64,000 nucleotides of DNA from NCBI GenBank assembly GCA_905147135.1, contig LR990042.1, positions 8,423,545 to 8,487,544 on the forward strand, written 5' to 3'. The notes below the pieces were generated by a model that was not told the origin of the DNA, did no database searches, and saw only the letters and a program-made list of their open reading frames with translations. Positions 9,456-20,300 of this stretch are shown in pieces; positions within the stretch are counted from its first letter, which is position 1, and the number at the start of each line of letters is the position of its first letter. Source of the DNA: Blastobasis lacticolella (taxonomy: Eukaryota > Arthropoda > Insecta > Lepidoptera > Blastobasidae). A program made the translations under genes and the position numbers.

Positions 9456-12400
9456 TCAGTTCCCGGCGGGGAGCACGGTGCGGGCGCGCGCCACGCCGGC
9501 CAGCCCGTTGGCGAACCCGTTGAGCGGGGCGCCGTTCTTGTAGCGGGGCTCCGGCAGCGTCGTGGCTGCCGTGGGCGATGTGAGTGGCGATACCGGGGAC
9601 GGGGACCGCGCGCGCATCTGTGGACCAAAGCGTGATTATGATACGGTTGGGGTCCGGTTAAAGATCTGCAGCCGGACCGCCGATCTCCGATTCAGATTTA
9701 TTTATTGCCCAAAGTGAATACAAGTACATTTATATACCTAGCAGTAAATACAGACAAAAATGTGCATTCATTTAGGGTTCGTCAATAATAATAAGCTCCG
9801 ATTGGAGATAGGCGGTACCACTCCTAAAACGTTCATGGCTTTGTGCATTTCTGGCTTTCCATCTAACTCATTTTGCGCTCCTGACCAGATTCGTGTAAAG
9901 GGAACCTTTGGTAAGCATCTGGTGAAGAACGCAAAATGCCAGATAGATTGAAAGCCTGGAACACTCAAAAGTCAAAAGCATGTTTCCACACGGATTGATG
10001 CCCACCTTTCTAAGATAACCCATTGTGAAGTGCGGATCTGAAGTCATGCGCATACAGTTTTAGTGCTTTACAACACTGGAGTAGTTTAGGCTTAGTGTAG
10101 CCCTGTTGGTTTCAGTCTTTGCAACATTTATATAGTTCAGGCTCAGTGTAGGTCGTAATGGACTTTGCAGCAGTTTGGGACTTTCGAAAGCCGCATCCCA
10201 GGAATCTCATAAAGGCAAGAACCGCGTCGATCTATAGGAATTCAAGGCGAAATGGATTTGAGCAGCCTTAACTCAACACTGCTCCCCTAAGCAGACCTGG
10301 ACCCCCGTCCCTATACGTTACGTACCTTCCTGGGTTTCCTGTAGGACTGGTTGTAGAAGTCTTTGAAAAGGAAGAAGAACATGACTGCGTGCATCCCAAT
10401 CCACCAGACGAAGGCGCGAGGGTAGTCGCAATCGATGAACAGCAGCTGGAACGCGTGCACCATGATGCCCACGAACTGAGCCTGTATATGGTACAATAAT
10501 ATAGTGCGTTAATGAGCTAACCGACAGATGTCGAAGAATTCCCGAGTCGGCGAAAGAGCGGAATGGGCCAACATACACATAAAAATTCCAATTTTTTTTC
10601 CTTGGTTGTAATGGAGAGCACTAAAATATAAAATTGTCTTATTTAGATATTGGTGAGACCGCCTGAATGCGTATTTTTCCATTGATTCAGGGTCGACACA
10701 ACTCGGAAAATATGGTCTCTAGGAGCTCCTAAACTAGCAATATTTTTAGTGCTATATGTGGCTGCAACACATTGGCCGGCCTTGCCCCCAGCCATTATTC
10801 ATATTTGAAAAGGATGGCATGAATTTTCCGAATTGACAATACTGCAGTCACATATTGCACTAAAAATCTTTGGCCGTTTAGAAATCTCTTTTGACCTGCC
10901 CAAGAATTGTATACCATAATAATTAGCACGGCACATACCATCTGCAAAGTGGTGAGGTATTTCTTCCACCAGAGGTAAGGCCTCATATGGGGGCCCATAG
11001 CGGCGAGCATGTAGTAGGAGTACATAACGATGTGGACGAAGGTATTGAGCAGTCCGAAGAACGTGGAGTGTCCGCCGGGAGTGAACTTGACGCCGAACCA
11101 TACGGACATGGGCATCACGCCGTGGTGGATCACGTGGAGGGTAGATACATGATCGAATTTCTTTCTCATCACAAAGAAGATCTGAAAAATTCAAATTAAT
11201 TACATAAGGACTACAAGTCCACAAGGTCCGACGACCTGGTAAAGATCGCAGGTACCAGCTGGATGCGGAAGGCACAGGGCCGGCCTTTGTGGACATCTCT
11301 GGGGAGGCCTATACCCAGCAATGGGTGTCTTTGATGATGATGATTGAGCGCTGTCCGGCTCTGCGTGGCATTGTCGGGCACGGTCCGGTCGTGATTGGCG
11401 TGGGGTGGGTTTGCTGTGCGCCTCCTTCCTACTTTCCTCCTTTTTGACGATTGAAAGAGATATTTAATGTCCAAATCAATAAATAAATTTTGAATTTTGA
11501 AGTATACATGATACATAAACTATAGTCTCCAGTCGAAACTCGTTTAATTCCTTTTCGAAATTTCGAAAAAACCAGTCAAGCCGGATAAGATTAATCTTAA
11601 CGATGTTTTGGCTTTTTGCGCGCGGGTCGCTTAGAGGGCGTTGCACTGTTACAATACAACTACATTAAGTACGTGTAGCGGACGCGTAAGACTGTAAATT
11701 CGAGATAACAATATGCACAAAATTGAAACTATACATCTATACATAGTATAAAACAAGGTCTCTTCCCGCCGTCTGTCCCTATGTATCTATGTACGCTTAG
11801 CTTTTAAACTACACAACGAATTTTAATACGGTTTTCAGCAATAGATAGTGATTCACGAGGAAGGTTTATAAGCAAAATATAAACAAAAAGAGTAGGTAGG
11901 GGTAAAGTAAATGTAAGCAAACGAAGTCGCGCTGGGTCCACTAGTGTATTTATGTACACTTATATCTTTCAAATTACGCAACCGATTTTAATGCGGTTTT
12001 CAGCAATAGATAGTAATTCAAGAGGCAGGTTTATACGCAAAAAAAGGGGTGGTAGTGGTAAAGTGGGTATACGCGAACTAAGTCGAGCCGGATCCTCTAG
12101 AAGTCAATATGTCACCACGGATAGAACAGTCAACGAGTCCCGTAAATCCTTATTGACATACTTATCTTGCCTTTTCCCCGAATCATAAACTTTAGGAAAA
12201 ATGAATTGGATAAAATTACTTACCGTATCAAAGAATTCTGTGAATTTTGAGAAGTAATACCACCAACAAGCATGAACCATCTGAAACATTTATTGCATGT
12301 TATTTCAATGTCGTTGTCATCATCATCTTTCATCATACTTGTTAAGTCAATAATCTTAATTGAAACATTTAAAAAAATAAAAACAATACTTAGGTACCAA

Positions 12401-15400
12401 AGTATTCTTTATTACACTAATTATTAGTCTAAAATAATGGAATGCAGAACATTAACTAACATTTTCATTAACAGGTACCTACAATAATTCAAACTACTTA
12501 TTAATATAAAATTCAATGTACAGAAGCACCTCGACCTACCCAGTTTAGACTTTGGACCGTCTTTTGTACGCGCATCCATAGTGATGCTAGTTCATTTTAT
12601 ACTGGTGGTCGGTAGGTTGATGTGCTCCCTTCTGTATATGCATGCAAAATTCCACACCATTGCCTACATTACAAACTAGCATTCTGATATGTGAGTATGG
12701 TAATATGGGATTCTAATTGCGAATATGCGTTGAATAATATGAATATGTGGGTGTGGGTGGTGATTGGTGAATGACCATTATAGTAATGTAACTATATGTA
12801 CTGGAATGACTTGGCACGAATTGTGGACATTAAGTATTTCGTGCAAATGGCGTATGCATCAGTGTGGGTAATGATGTCTCAAGAATATTGTAAAACCCTC
12901 TTCAATGCAATGTTCTAGGGTACTTTGGAAGTAAATCAAGTTATAATGTGTAATACATATTTGCGCAACATAGTAGAGAATATTACTTATTCTTGAGACT
13001 TGTTTAATATTCGTAATGCGGTTAGGTTTCGAAATTGATTCTATAATACTATTTACATTGTCTCTACAAATACTAGCTACATGGCCAGTCATCTTCAACA
13101 GTGAGGGTTTTAAAACATAAAATGGAGAGTTTATCATAAATCATGAAACATTTCAAAATGCTACGTAAAGATCAGGGTGCTGGAGATTAGACACAACGCT
13201 ACATTCAGGTAATTTAAGGAGGAAGTTAGATTAAGGGCCCATTGCTCCAAGTTCAAATCCTTATTCCTAAACATGGTGCTCAGACATCATAACAGAATTG
13301 AATCCCAAAAAGAATCAGCCACTCTTTATTGAATAGTTACCATATTCATGCTCTAGCTAATGCTATGGTCTTGATTAACAGTCAAAACACAGCATTTGTA
13401 TGGTACTTGTTGTTGTCAAATGTGTTTTTCTTTAATATTTTATATGACCTAGAAAATATCCAAAGTTAAATAAATATTGTAAAGGCAAGTTTTCGAAAGT
13501 TCTTTGTTTTAAAATTTGTTACACAAAGAGTAAATAGTCTGCACCATATTTAATTATTTCAATTATGCCACTAGAGCAATGGGTTCTAACAGGTAGTGTA
13601 CTAATGGATATCCAATGTTTGATTATGATAAGTTCAATAATTATCAATAAAATTCACCCTCATTGTTTGTGGCTGTTTCGAGTGGTCGACAGGCTGACAT
13701 TGAAAGTTATACCTGCCTGTGAACCATCCTGCGGCTCCGATCTGAAACAACATGCCGACACCTGACCCTGTGTTATTCGTACATTATACTATATACAGGG
13801 TCGCTCTGCGCTGACGCATGCGCGGCTCCTGGTTAATAGGCACACGTCTAAAATTAAACCAGAAATATTATTAAAAGTAATGTTAGTTTCAGGCTACTAT
13901 GGTTAGCTTAACACTACAAACTGCCTCTCGGAACTCTATATACAACACATCTGAAAAGTAATAACTATACAAAATGTCTATATACAATGATGTTAGTTGA
14001 TTGTTGTCTGGTACCATATCCAGAGGCGATGCCATGCCGGATACCAATGCTGCACTTACTCTATTTGCAATAGGATTGTCTGTGTAGTCCACAGGTTGGC
14101 ACTTGAAACTGTAATGCCTCAGCCAACCTCCCATCAAGCACTGGGTAAGGTAAGGTAGTTAGATTATTGGAGATAGGTAACACATTCGCTGCTAGTCATA
14201 TTTTAGTAATACAACACGCTGACCAAACATATGGTGCACTATTGGATAGTTGACCAAAATGCAAATACATTTTCTCAGCAGGGAATGTGTTATAGAAGAC
14301 ATAAATTTAGGAAAAGATATTAGGCATTTTAATTATGCTTACAATATTAAATTTACCATATTGTTCTCCCTTTAGGATTAATGTCATTTAAGTAGGGTTA
14401 TTATATTAATTATTAAGGTACTATTCTAATTTTTGCTTTTAAGAGTTACATTAAAAAAAAAAAAAAAAAAAGTTTTAAATAGGCTGGCCAACTGTCCTGT
14501 ATTTTACAGGACTAACCATATTGTAGCTGTAATTTTGACCATGTTCTGTATCTTAATACGAAAAATACAAGATCATACATGGTGCCATATCTTTGTATTT
14601 TGAATTGACTCTCCTAGCGCAGCTCATACTTATAAATACAACAATGTTTATGATAAACACATTATCTCATATTTTTTTATGAAACCCTGTAATTTTAGGT
14701 AACATGTAAAATGAGCACACAGGGTTGGTTACCCTAGTTTTAAAGTGATTATTAAATTTTTATGACAAAGTGAACTAAAAGCTCATACTGTTTTATGCTA
14801 AACAATGGCATTCTGCAACAAATTCACTGACTCACATTGCAACACTGGGCGTTACATTCCATTCCAAGCTATATGTGAGACGTATACAGAAAAGCTGGAT
14901 GCTTACCTCATAAAAGAGCCATGAGCTGAAGATTACTTGGAGAAAGTTGTAAGCTATTAATAATTTTTTAAATTCATATGGCTTCCTATTAGCCATATAC
15001 TGAGGACCTAAAACCTGAAAAAAAAATACCATACTCATTAATATACATAGAAGGCTGGAGTACAAAAATCTTTAAAATTTTACCCCAGCCTGGAACAAAG
15101 ATAATGTGTCTCGAGATTGAAAGTAAGGAAGTTAGGAGCTAAATTAATATAATTTTTTAAAGCTTGAAATCCTATTTCAATAAATCATGTTTTACTTTAA
15201 TGTATACTTGGTAAAATGTGTCAAACAGTGCGAAGACTGCATACAAGCTAACTTTGCTTGTAGCTGAAAATGGAACTAAATTTTACAGCAAGCCAACAAG
15301 AACAATTTCCCATTGTCCGTGATAATGCTCCAACAAAAAGACTGATAGGGAGGCCATACATTATGTGCAGACTAGTAGGTACCTAGGTACTCACGTACAG

Positions 15401-15992
15401 GACTCTTATGCTTTTAGTAAAAATGTAATTATACAACTAGAGATACATATTTTTTGCACCGTGCTTGGCATGCTTAACACCAAATATGAAAAATACATAC
15501 CTTGACTAGATAAACGTAGCCTAAACATATTAATAAAGTAGGAAGTGGAGAACTCATTAAGAACCAGGAATTTGTCCGAGGATCTGAAAATATTAAATGA
15601 ATGTCATTAGTATCATTACTGGTTTAAGAATTATTGAATTATAAAATTGTTTTCCTTTCATTAGGTATATTAGTTGCATAAACGGAATAAGGGTATATTT
15701 TATATTATCCATTTTGCATTACAGACCATTCCCATAAAGGTTATCAGAGGGTAATGATGATAAGACATGACAGAAATGTTATGTCTGTGATAGTTAAACT
15801 CATAGTAATGCATTCATAAAAAGGTTTAGCACCTATTAGGGTTGACGAAGTTGTAAGTATAACTAATTTTGGCAATATCGCGATCGGAACCGCGAATCTA
15901 GGGTGGGTGAATACTATTTACGAATAGTACCTACCTCCATATTTGTCCATATAGTGGTGCATGCCATCAATATACTGCAATACTAGAGCCAT
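9456..15992 (-). CDS. ELOVL1/7-type elongase of very long chain fatty acids, 8 coding exons
   Basis: The family performs the malonyl-CoA condensation step of fatty-acid elongation in the ER membrane. In transcript order the coding exons are 15992-15935, 15583-15501, 15014-14907, 14140-14060, 12280-12224, 11181-10939, 10481-10326 and 9617-9456. All have GT-AG sites and they join in frame to 315 aa. Family motifs in order: DPRTNSWFLMSSPLP (20-34), LGPQYMANRKP, WWYYFSKFTEFFDT, FFVMRKK, the catalytic HVIHH box (145-149), NTFVH..MYSYY (175-186), WWKKYLTTLQ, and HAFQLLFIDCDYP. About seven hydrophobic membrane segments are visible. The C-terminal tail, encoded by the very GC-rich last exon, is Ser/Pro/Ala-rich and lacks an obvious dilysine ER-retrieval signal. 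Resemblance is to the insect AAEL008004/CG31522-like ELOVL1/7 clade; exact chain-length specificity cannot be read. Read-through of the exon-7 donor would add only four residues before a stop at 10311-10313, giving a shorter possible isoform. Confidence 0.95.
11236..11345 (+). mobile_element. RTE-type LINE 3' end fragment in an elongase intron
   Basis: The GGAGGCCTATACCCAGCAAT block followed by TGATGATGATGATTGA matches the familiar RTE/BovB-like 3' end of moths (GGAGGCCTATGTCCAGCAGT then a TGA-repeat tail). It is 5'-truncated and lies in the intron between elongase coding exons 5 and 6. Confidence 0.6.
11736..11944 (+). mobile_element. Helitron-like non-autonomous element, unit 1
   Basis: The 5' end TCTATACATAG follows an A, and the 3' end ...CCACTAG is followed by T. 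These match Helitron rules (5'-TC, 3'-CTRR, A/T insertion site). The interior has the widespread GATAGTGATTCACGAGGAAG block and ACGAAGTCGCG near the 3' end. It lies in an intron of the elongase. There is no Rep/helicase. Confidence 0.55.
11945..12100 (+). mobile_element. Helitron-like element, unit 2 (tandem second 3' end)
   Basis: It directly follows unit 1 and repeats its body: TTTCAAATTACGCAACCGAT, GATAGTAATTCAAGAGGCAG, AAGTCGAGCC. It ends in CCTCTAG. It lacks a 5' TC terminus of its own, so the pair looks like one 5' end with two successive 3' ends. Confidence 0.5.
12516..12640. mobile_element. Small MITE in an elongase intron
   Basis: TACAGAAGCACCTCGACCTACC at the left is matched in reverse complement by GGTAGGTTGATGTGCTCCCTTCTGTA on the right. 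The pair forms about 22-26 bp terminal inverted repeats around a 70-bp core. No coding capacity. Confidence 0.55.
14452..14471. repeat. Poly(A) tract
   Basis: An A homopolymer of about 19 nt lies in the elongase intron between coding exons 3 and 4. It may be the tail of an old retroposed copy, but no body could be recognised to its left. Confidence 0.5.
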
Positions 15993-16107
15993 TGTGTAGA
16001 TTTCTGTAAACCAGCGGAAGAAAAATTAATTAAAAACAGTTGAAAATCGAAGCAGACGTACGGAAACGGGCAATCAAGTGGTGTTGTGTGTTTGACATTT
16101 GACGTAC

Positions 16108-16210
16108 CTTTAGCAAATTATTTACACTAAATACACGAACACTTGAACATTATTTTACACAAGATTTAGATAATAAAGAGAAAATACTAGCACATTGTTG
16201 AAATTATTTC
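16108..16210 (-). other. Candidate proximal 5' non-coding exon of the elongase
   Basis: On the minus strand a good splice donor (TAAAG|GTACGT) sits at 16108/16107. A good acceptor (TTTACAG|AAATC) sits at 16004/16003, just 11 nt before the start codon. The pair defines a 104-bp intron with a T-rich stretch before the acceptor. The 5' edge (about 16200-16250) is a guess, because no TATA box is evident. This would be a leader exon driven by a promoter close to the gene. Confidence 0.5.
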
Positions 16211-18120
16211 TAAAATTAGGTTACGGATCTATGTACGGAAGACAGTCATTTTTTTCGCTATTTATTCCAACCAATCCCAATGGGAACAGAAAGGCAAAGG
16301 ATTAATCCATACTGCCAGCGAACATCATTTTAGTATGTCAGTGTTACTGGGATAAAAAAAATAAACTGGGCCTATGTCTCCTACACCCTTCTTTCCTTAA
16401 TTCCTTTCGTCTCGGCGAAGATTTTAAATCGCATCTTGCGTAAAGAAAAAATATAATTAATCAGCGAGTAAAATGCTGAATCTTCATGAAGAAGTAAAGT
16501 TGAGCAGTCATACAAAAGGCTACAGCGGCTCACATAAATCGCGTCTTTTGCATAATGTAATGACATTCTATCTATTTGTTTGACTATCTGTAGGTACCTA
16601 CATCCATCAATGATTTAATAAAGAATCTACGTATGGTACTCGAGCTCTCGCGTGCCGCGTGAAAGCGCATCCAGGATAATTTAACGCCAATTTGATAATG
16701 ATGACATTTTGGTATTATATTATGTAGGTAAGTACTTACATTTATTTGTTCTATAGGTAGGTTTAGAGGCAGGTTTTGTGGTGAAGTACTAATCCGCAAT
16801 TGAAGATATCTGAAAAGTAAAACAAAAAAATGTTAAGTTAGTGCCTACTTTACACAGTTAAATAGGTATGTAGGTACTGTAAGTAGGTAGGTGAGGTAAA
16901 ATAACCCATTACATAAATAAACATATACTATTTGATAAACAATCTTCTAAAGAGTAAAACAAATGTGGTGCTTAGATATCTACAGCTAGGATAGGTATCT
17001 ACCACAGAATTACATGATATATTTTTTCATCTTTACGTCTGTGTAGGAGACGTATCTTCATGTCTATTTGTACACTTAAGGCCAGGTATCTAGTTAGGTA
17101 TTCGAATAATGAAATTTTGATAGCCACGCGTTGCTGTGATCATCAATAATTATAATTAGCATTGAGTGAGTGTGACGGTGGCGATGACGTACGTATCCGA
17201 CTCATTGTTCAACGCGCCGCGCGCCGCATCGTCAACGGACGCTGGTACGCTATTACAAACGGTTACTTACATGCAGTAGGGTACCATTTTGAACAACCTC
17301 GTCCTCGTTATTAGGCATGCTTGCTGTACCTATTAAATATTTAGTGGCCAAGTAACGGGGGAAATGACGAAAAGTAAAGAAGACCGTCGTCATCTATCTA
17401 CTTAACTCTGCATAGATATTCCTAAGCCTAGGTATTTAATATTGTTGGCTTATAAATATCTGATTATTTAAGTATTTTAATGCTACACTTTATATGAATC
17501 AGATAGATAAGTAATTTAAGATTTTTGAGGTCTAAACGATTATCTTGAAAAAGTATTCAAGATTTTGCATAAATGTCAGTATTTTATTGTGAATTTATAC
17601 TATTTTATAATGCTAAATATATTCCTCGTATGTTGTTTATACGAAAATGATACCAATATTGTTCTAATCGCTAAACTAAATCCGTATTTATTTTAATTTT
17701 AACGCGGCGACGTACTTCTATCCGTCCCCTCTCTTCCTCCTTGGGGTGGAATCGGTAGTAACCGGGCTTGATCTGGTCCGATCCATCCAGAGAACATTTG
17801 TGCCAAATTTCCCTTGGTCTCGATCTGCATAGTCAATGGGCTCTACTAAATGTAGCAGACGGGAATAGATAAATGACCTAGTTTTCGTTTGATTCTCCAG
17901 ATAAGACTGTCTCAATCTAGCATTGCACAGCACCGTCGCCACGATAAGAGACACACAATCTTTCACGTTTCTTATTGATAAGGACGTGGAACCCTCCACT
18001 GGGCTGCTTTCAGTTGATTCTTGCTTACTTATTAATTAAATTATTTAACTAAACGTGCGAATTGTTGACTGTTGGTCTGTGTGGATTAAGGTAAGCTAAC
18101 TTGGCACCTGTGGCTCTAAA
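16211..18120. other. No gene seen; probable elongase first intron if the distal promoter is real
   Basis: AT-rich with many GTAGGTACCTA-type words. A short CpG-rich block at 17180-17260 is the only compositional outlier. No protein similarity. Confidence 0.5.
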
Positions 18121-18370
18121 TCCTTGTTAAGCTCAAGGGGCTTATGATCATCATACTGCAGTGCATCATATATAGCAGTGGAATAGTAATTCCACTGCTC
18201 ATGAACATAGGCCTCCTACAATGAGCACCAATGCACCTTGTCCTAGGCTTGCCGCAGGGGCTTGTACACGAGCCTATAGACCTGTGATACTCTATGTAAT
18301 ATTGTGTATTATATCTATGGGCCCTTGTCACCTGAAATAAATAAATAAATAAAATAAAATAATAATAATA
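18121..18370 (+). mobile_element. LINE 3' tail fragment with AAATAAAT repeat
   Basis: CATAGGCCTCCTACAATGAG is followed further on by GGGCCCTTGTCACCTGAAAT and AAATAAATAAATAAAATAAA. The GGGCC...CCTGAAATAAAT ending is that of lepidopteran non-LTR elements and resembles the one at 40.94-41.0 kb. The coding part is missing. Confidence 0.5.
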
Positions 18371-18544
18371 TTGCTGCGAGACCTGACCGACTGACGAAGC
18401 ACGTCAGCGAACTCAAAAATAACGAATTGAAAATGCTGCGCTGAATGTGCCAAGTTACACGACTCGATCGAGTCAGCAACATAACGAGTGCCTACATGCA
18501 TCCATTGCATTGATGGCAGCCTTAGCGTGAGAGACAATATGTAT

Positions 18545-18730
18545 AATATTGAAGAAGCTCGCCTGCGCTGTTTTTGTCAGCGTCAGCCTTACTATACGTG
18601 GAAAATAGGTGTCTAAATCAGCCGCTATCAGGAAAGAGGTTTCACAGGAGGCCCAGGAAGCGATGGATAGACATCGCTATTTCTAACTTAAAAATCTGGT
18701 CAGATCAGGTCAGGTCTTTCTACTCGAAGA
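18545..18730 (+). pseudogene. RTE-type LINE reverse transcriptase C-terminal relic
   Basis: EEARLRC-like sequence, then ENRCLN-like and SGKRFHRRPRKRWMDIA-like sequence, can be read with frame changes. This is the usual end of RTE-clade reverse transcriptases (xEARLRWxGHVxR...GRRxRGRPxxRWxD). It is short, frameshifted and dead. Homologous relics lie at 35.13 and 44.0 kb. Confidence 0.6.
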
Positions 18731-19488
18731 TGTTATTAGATAACTAAATATCGACATATCTACGTAGGTAGGTTAACCTGCCTATTTATCAGGTAGTAAA
18801 TTTTATCGTGATCATTTCATAAAAGTGCCCCATTAAAATAAAATTGATAGGTAACTTTGGTATTTATTGATTTTTTTGCCAATACGTAGTCAAGCCGTGA
18901 TCGGCAAATGATGAGTGGGCGCACTTGTATGAGCAAGATGCAGGTTTGAATCCTACATGTTTAAGTACTTTGTGGCGACGGAAAATATTTGCGATTAAAC
19001 CTTTTTGTAGCTACATACGTAACTAGTTTTCGGAACAAGTTTTGCTAATTCGTTTTTAGTGCTAGCCTACGTTTAAGCTAGTACCAATAGATATTCTGTG
19101 CTAGTATCTACCTACTATAGGCACCTAATATTATCTTTTTATTTACTTACAGAAATGAAATTCAAACAGATCTATTACTTTTTACCTCTTAGACTACCGC
19201 GGTAAATATCACACTTTAAAAAGTATTTACTTTTTATCTTACTCCACTTTATGACATACCCAAAGATAATAATACGCAAACGTTCGTCTCGAACAATAGG
19301 CCAGCCTATTTAATACCTACGTGTTTAAAACGCCAGCTTTTGATTAATCGTCTACATAATCCCCCTAAATTGCTTTGATTAACATAATCGAACAAATTGT
19401 AATTACCTACTTATATTGTATTTAAATCAATCAAGATTGATTCATTATCATGTATGCATTATTGGCAATTGAATTATCTAATAACATA
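18731..19488. other. No gene seen
   Basis: AT-rich sequence with no coding, RNA or repeat feature I can support. Confidence 0.5.
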
Positions 19489-19690
19489 AAGGCCTTGCCA
19501 CATACAAAGCTCGGCGCGAGCGCGGCGTGAGCGCGGTGCGATATTTGCTAGGCAACCATCGCGCGGCGCGTTATTTGCTAGGCAACCATCGCGCGGCGCG
19601 ATGGTTGCCTAGCAACTATCGCGCCGCGCGATGGTTGCCTAGCAAATAACGCGCCGCGCTCGCGCCGAGCTTTGTATGTGGCAAGGCCTT
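19489..19690. mobile_element. GC-rich foldback palindrome (MITE-like)
   Basis: A 202-bp near-perfect palindrome opens AAGGCCTTGCCACATACAAA and closes with its exact reverse complement at 19671-19690. Inside are four copies of a unit with TTTGCTAGGCAACCATCGCG in alternating orientation (about 19543, 19573, 19601 and 19631). GC content is very high against an AT-rich background. TAA-like flanks are present, but a target-site duplication cannot be fixed because the palindrome ends overlap it. One unit contains GTTGCCTAGCAAC, an RFX X-box-like motif. No coding capacity. Confidence 0.8.
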
Positions 19691-20129
19691 AATACTTTTA
19701 GGTACTTAAAGGTACTTAGGTCAATTGTTAGGTAATAGCTCCATTGCCAATTTATGTAAGTAATAAATGAATGAACGTTCGTACTACAAACGGTAACCGT
19801 TCGGTATCGGTGTTTGTTTCACATGGTCCCAACAGGCTATCTACCATTATCGCACCATTCGTAATCAACGCGAGGGTTTTATCTTCACAGTTCACAGAGT
19901 AAAAATGGTCACGCCATTGTACGGTTAACAGGGAGGACATATTTAGGGAGTGGATTGAGGTGCCTGAAGAGGTTTGGACACGTGGTAGTAAAGCATGAAG
20001 TTCAAGAAAGTAGTGTGTGATTGATGACTTGATGAGATTTTTTGGTCGCTTAACGTTATGTAGCCATCAATTGCTTTATTATCACACTAGTTGCATGCTT
20101 GCCATTTTATTTGTTTAAAAACATAATTA

Positions 20130-20300
20130 TAGGTATTTGTACGGGTTAGCCCTGTGGTATCCGGCAGACTAAATTGCACTCTTAGACTAGGTGTCGTAAA
20201 AGGCGACTGGACACTGCGATCTTTAACCCGCCTGCCGAGCATAGAGACTGCCAGCAGTGGACTGTTATTGGCAGTTGAAGTGATGTGATGTATGGGTTTT
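20130..20300 (+). mobile_element. Diverged relative of the ~260-bp SINE-like family
   Basis: Shared blocks in order: CCCTGTGGTATCCGGCAGAC, GGTGTCGTAAAAGGCGACTG, ACACTGCGATC, AACCCGCCTGCCGAGC, GCAGTGGACTGTTA, and a GTGATGTGATG tail. The middle part is deleted. It is older than the copies at 37.1, 45.9 and 55.2 kb. Confidence 0.6.

Noticed and set aside
9760..10053. Short open frames on both strands between the last two elongase exons
   Set aside because: They lie within an intron with good splice sites on either side and show no protein similarity.
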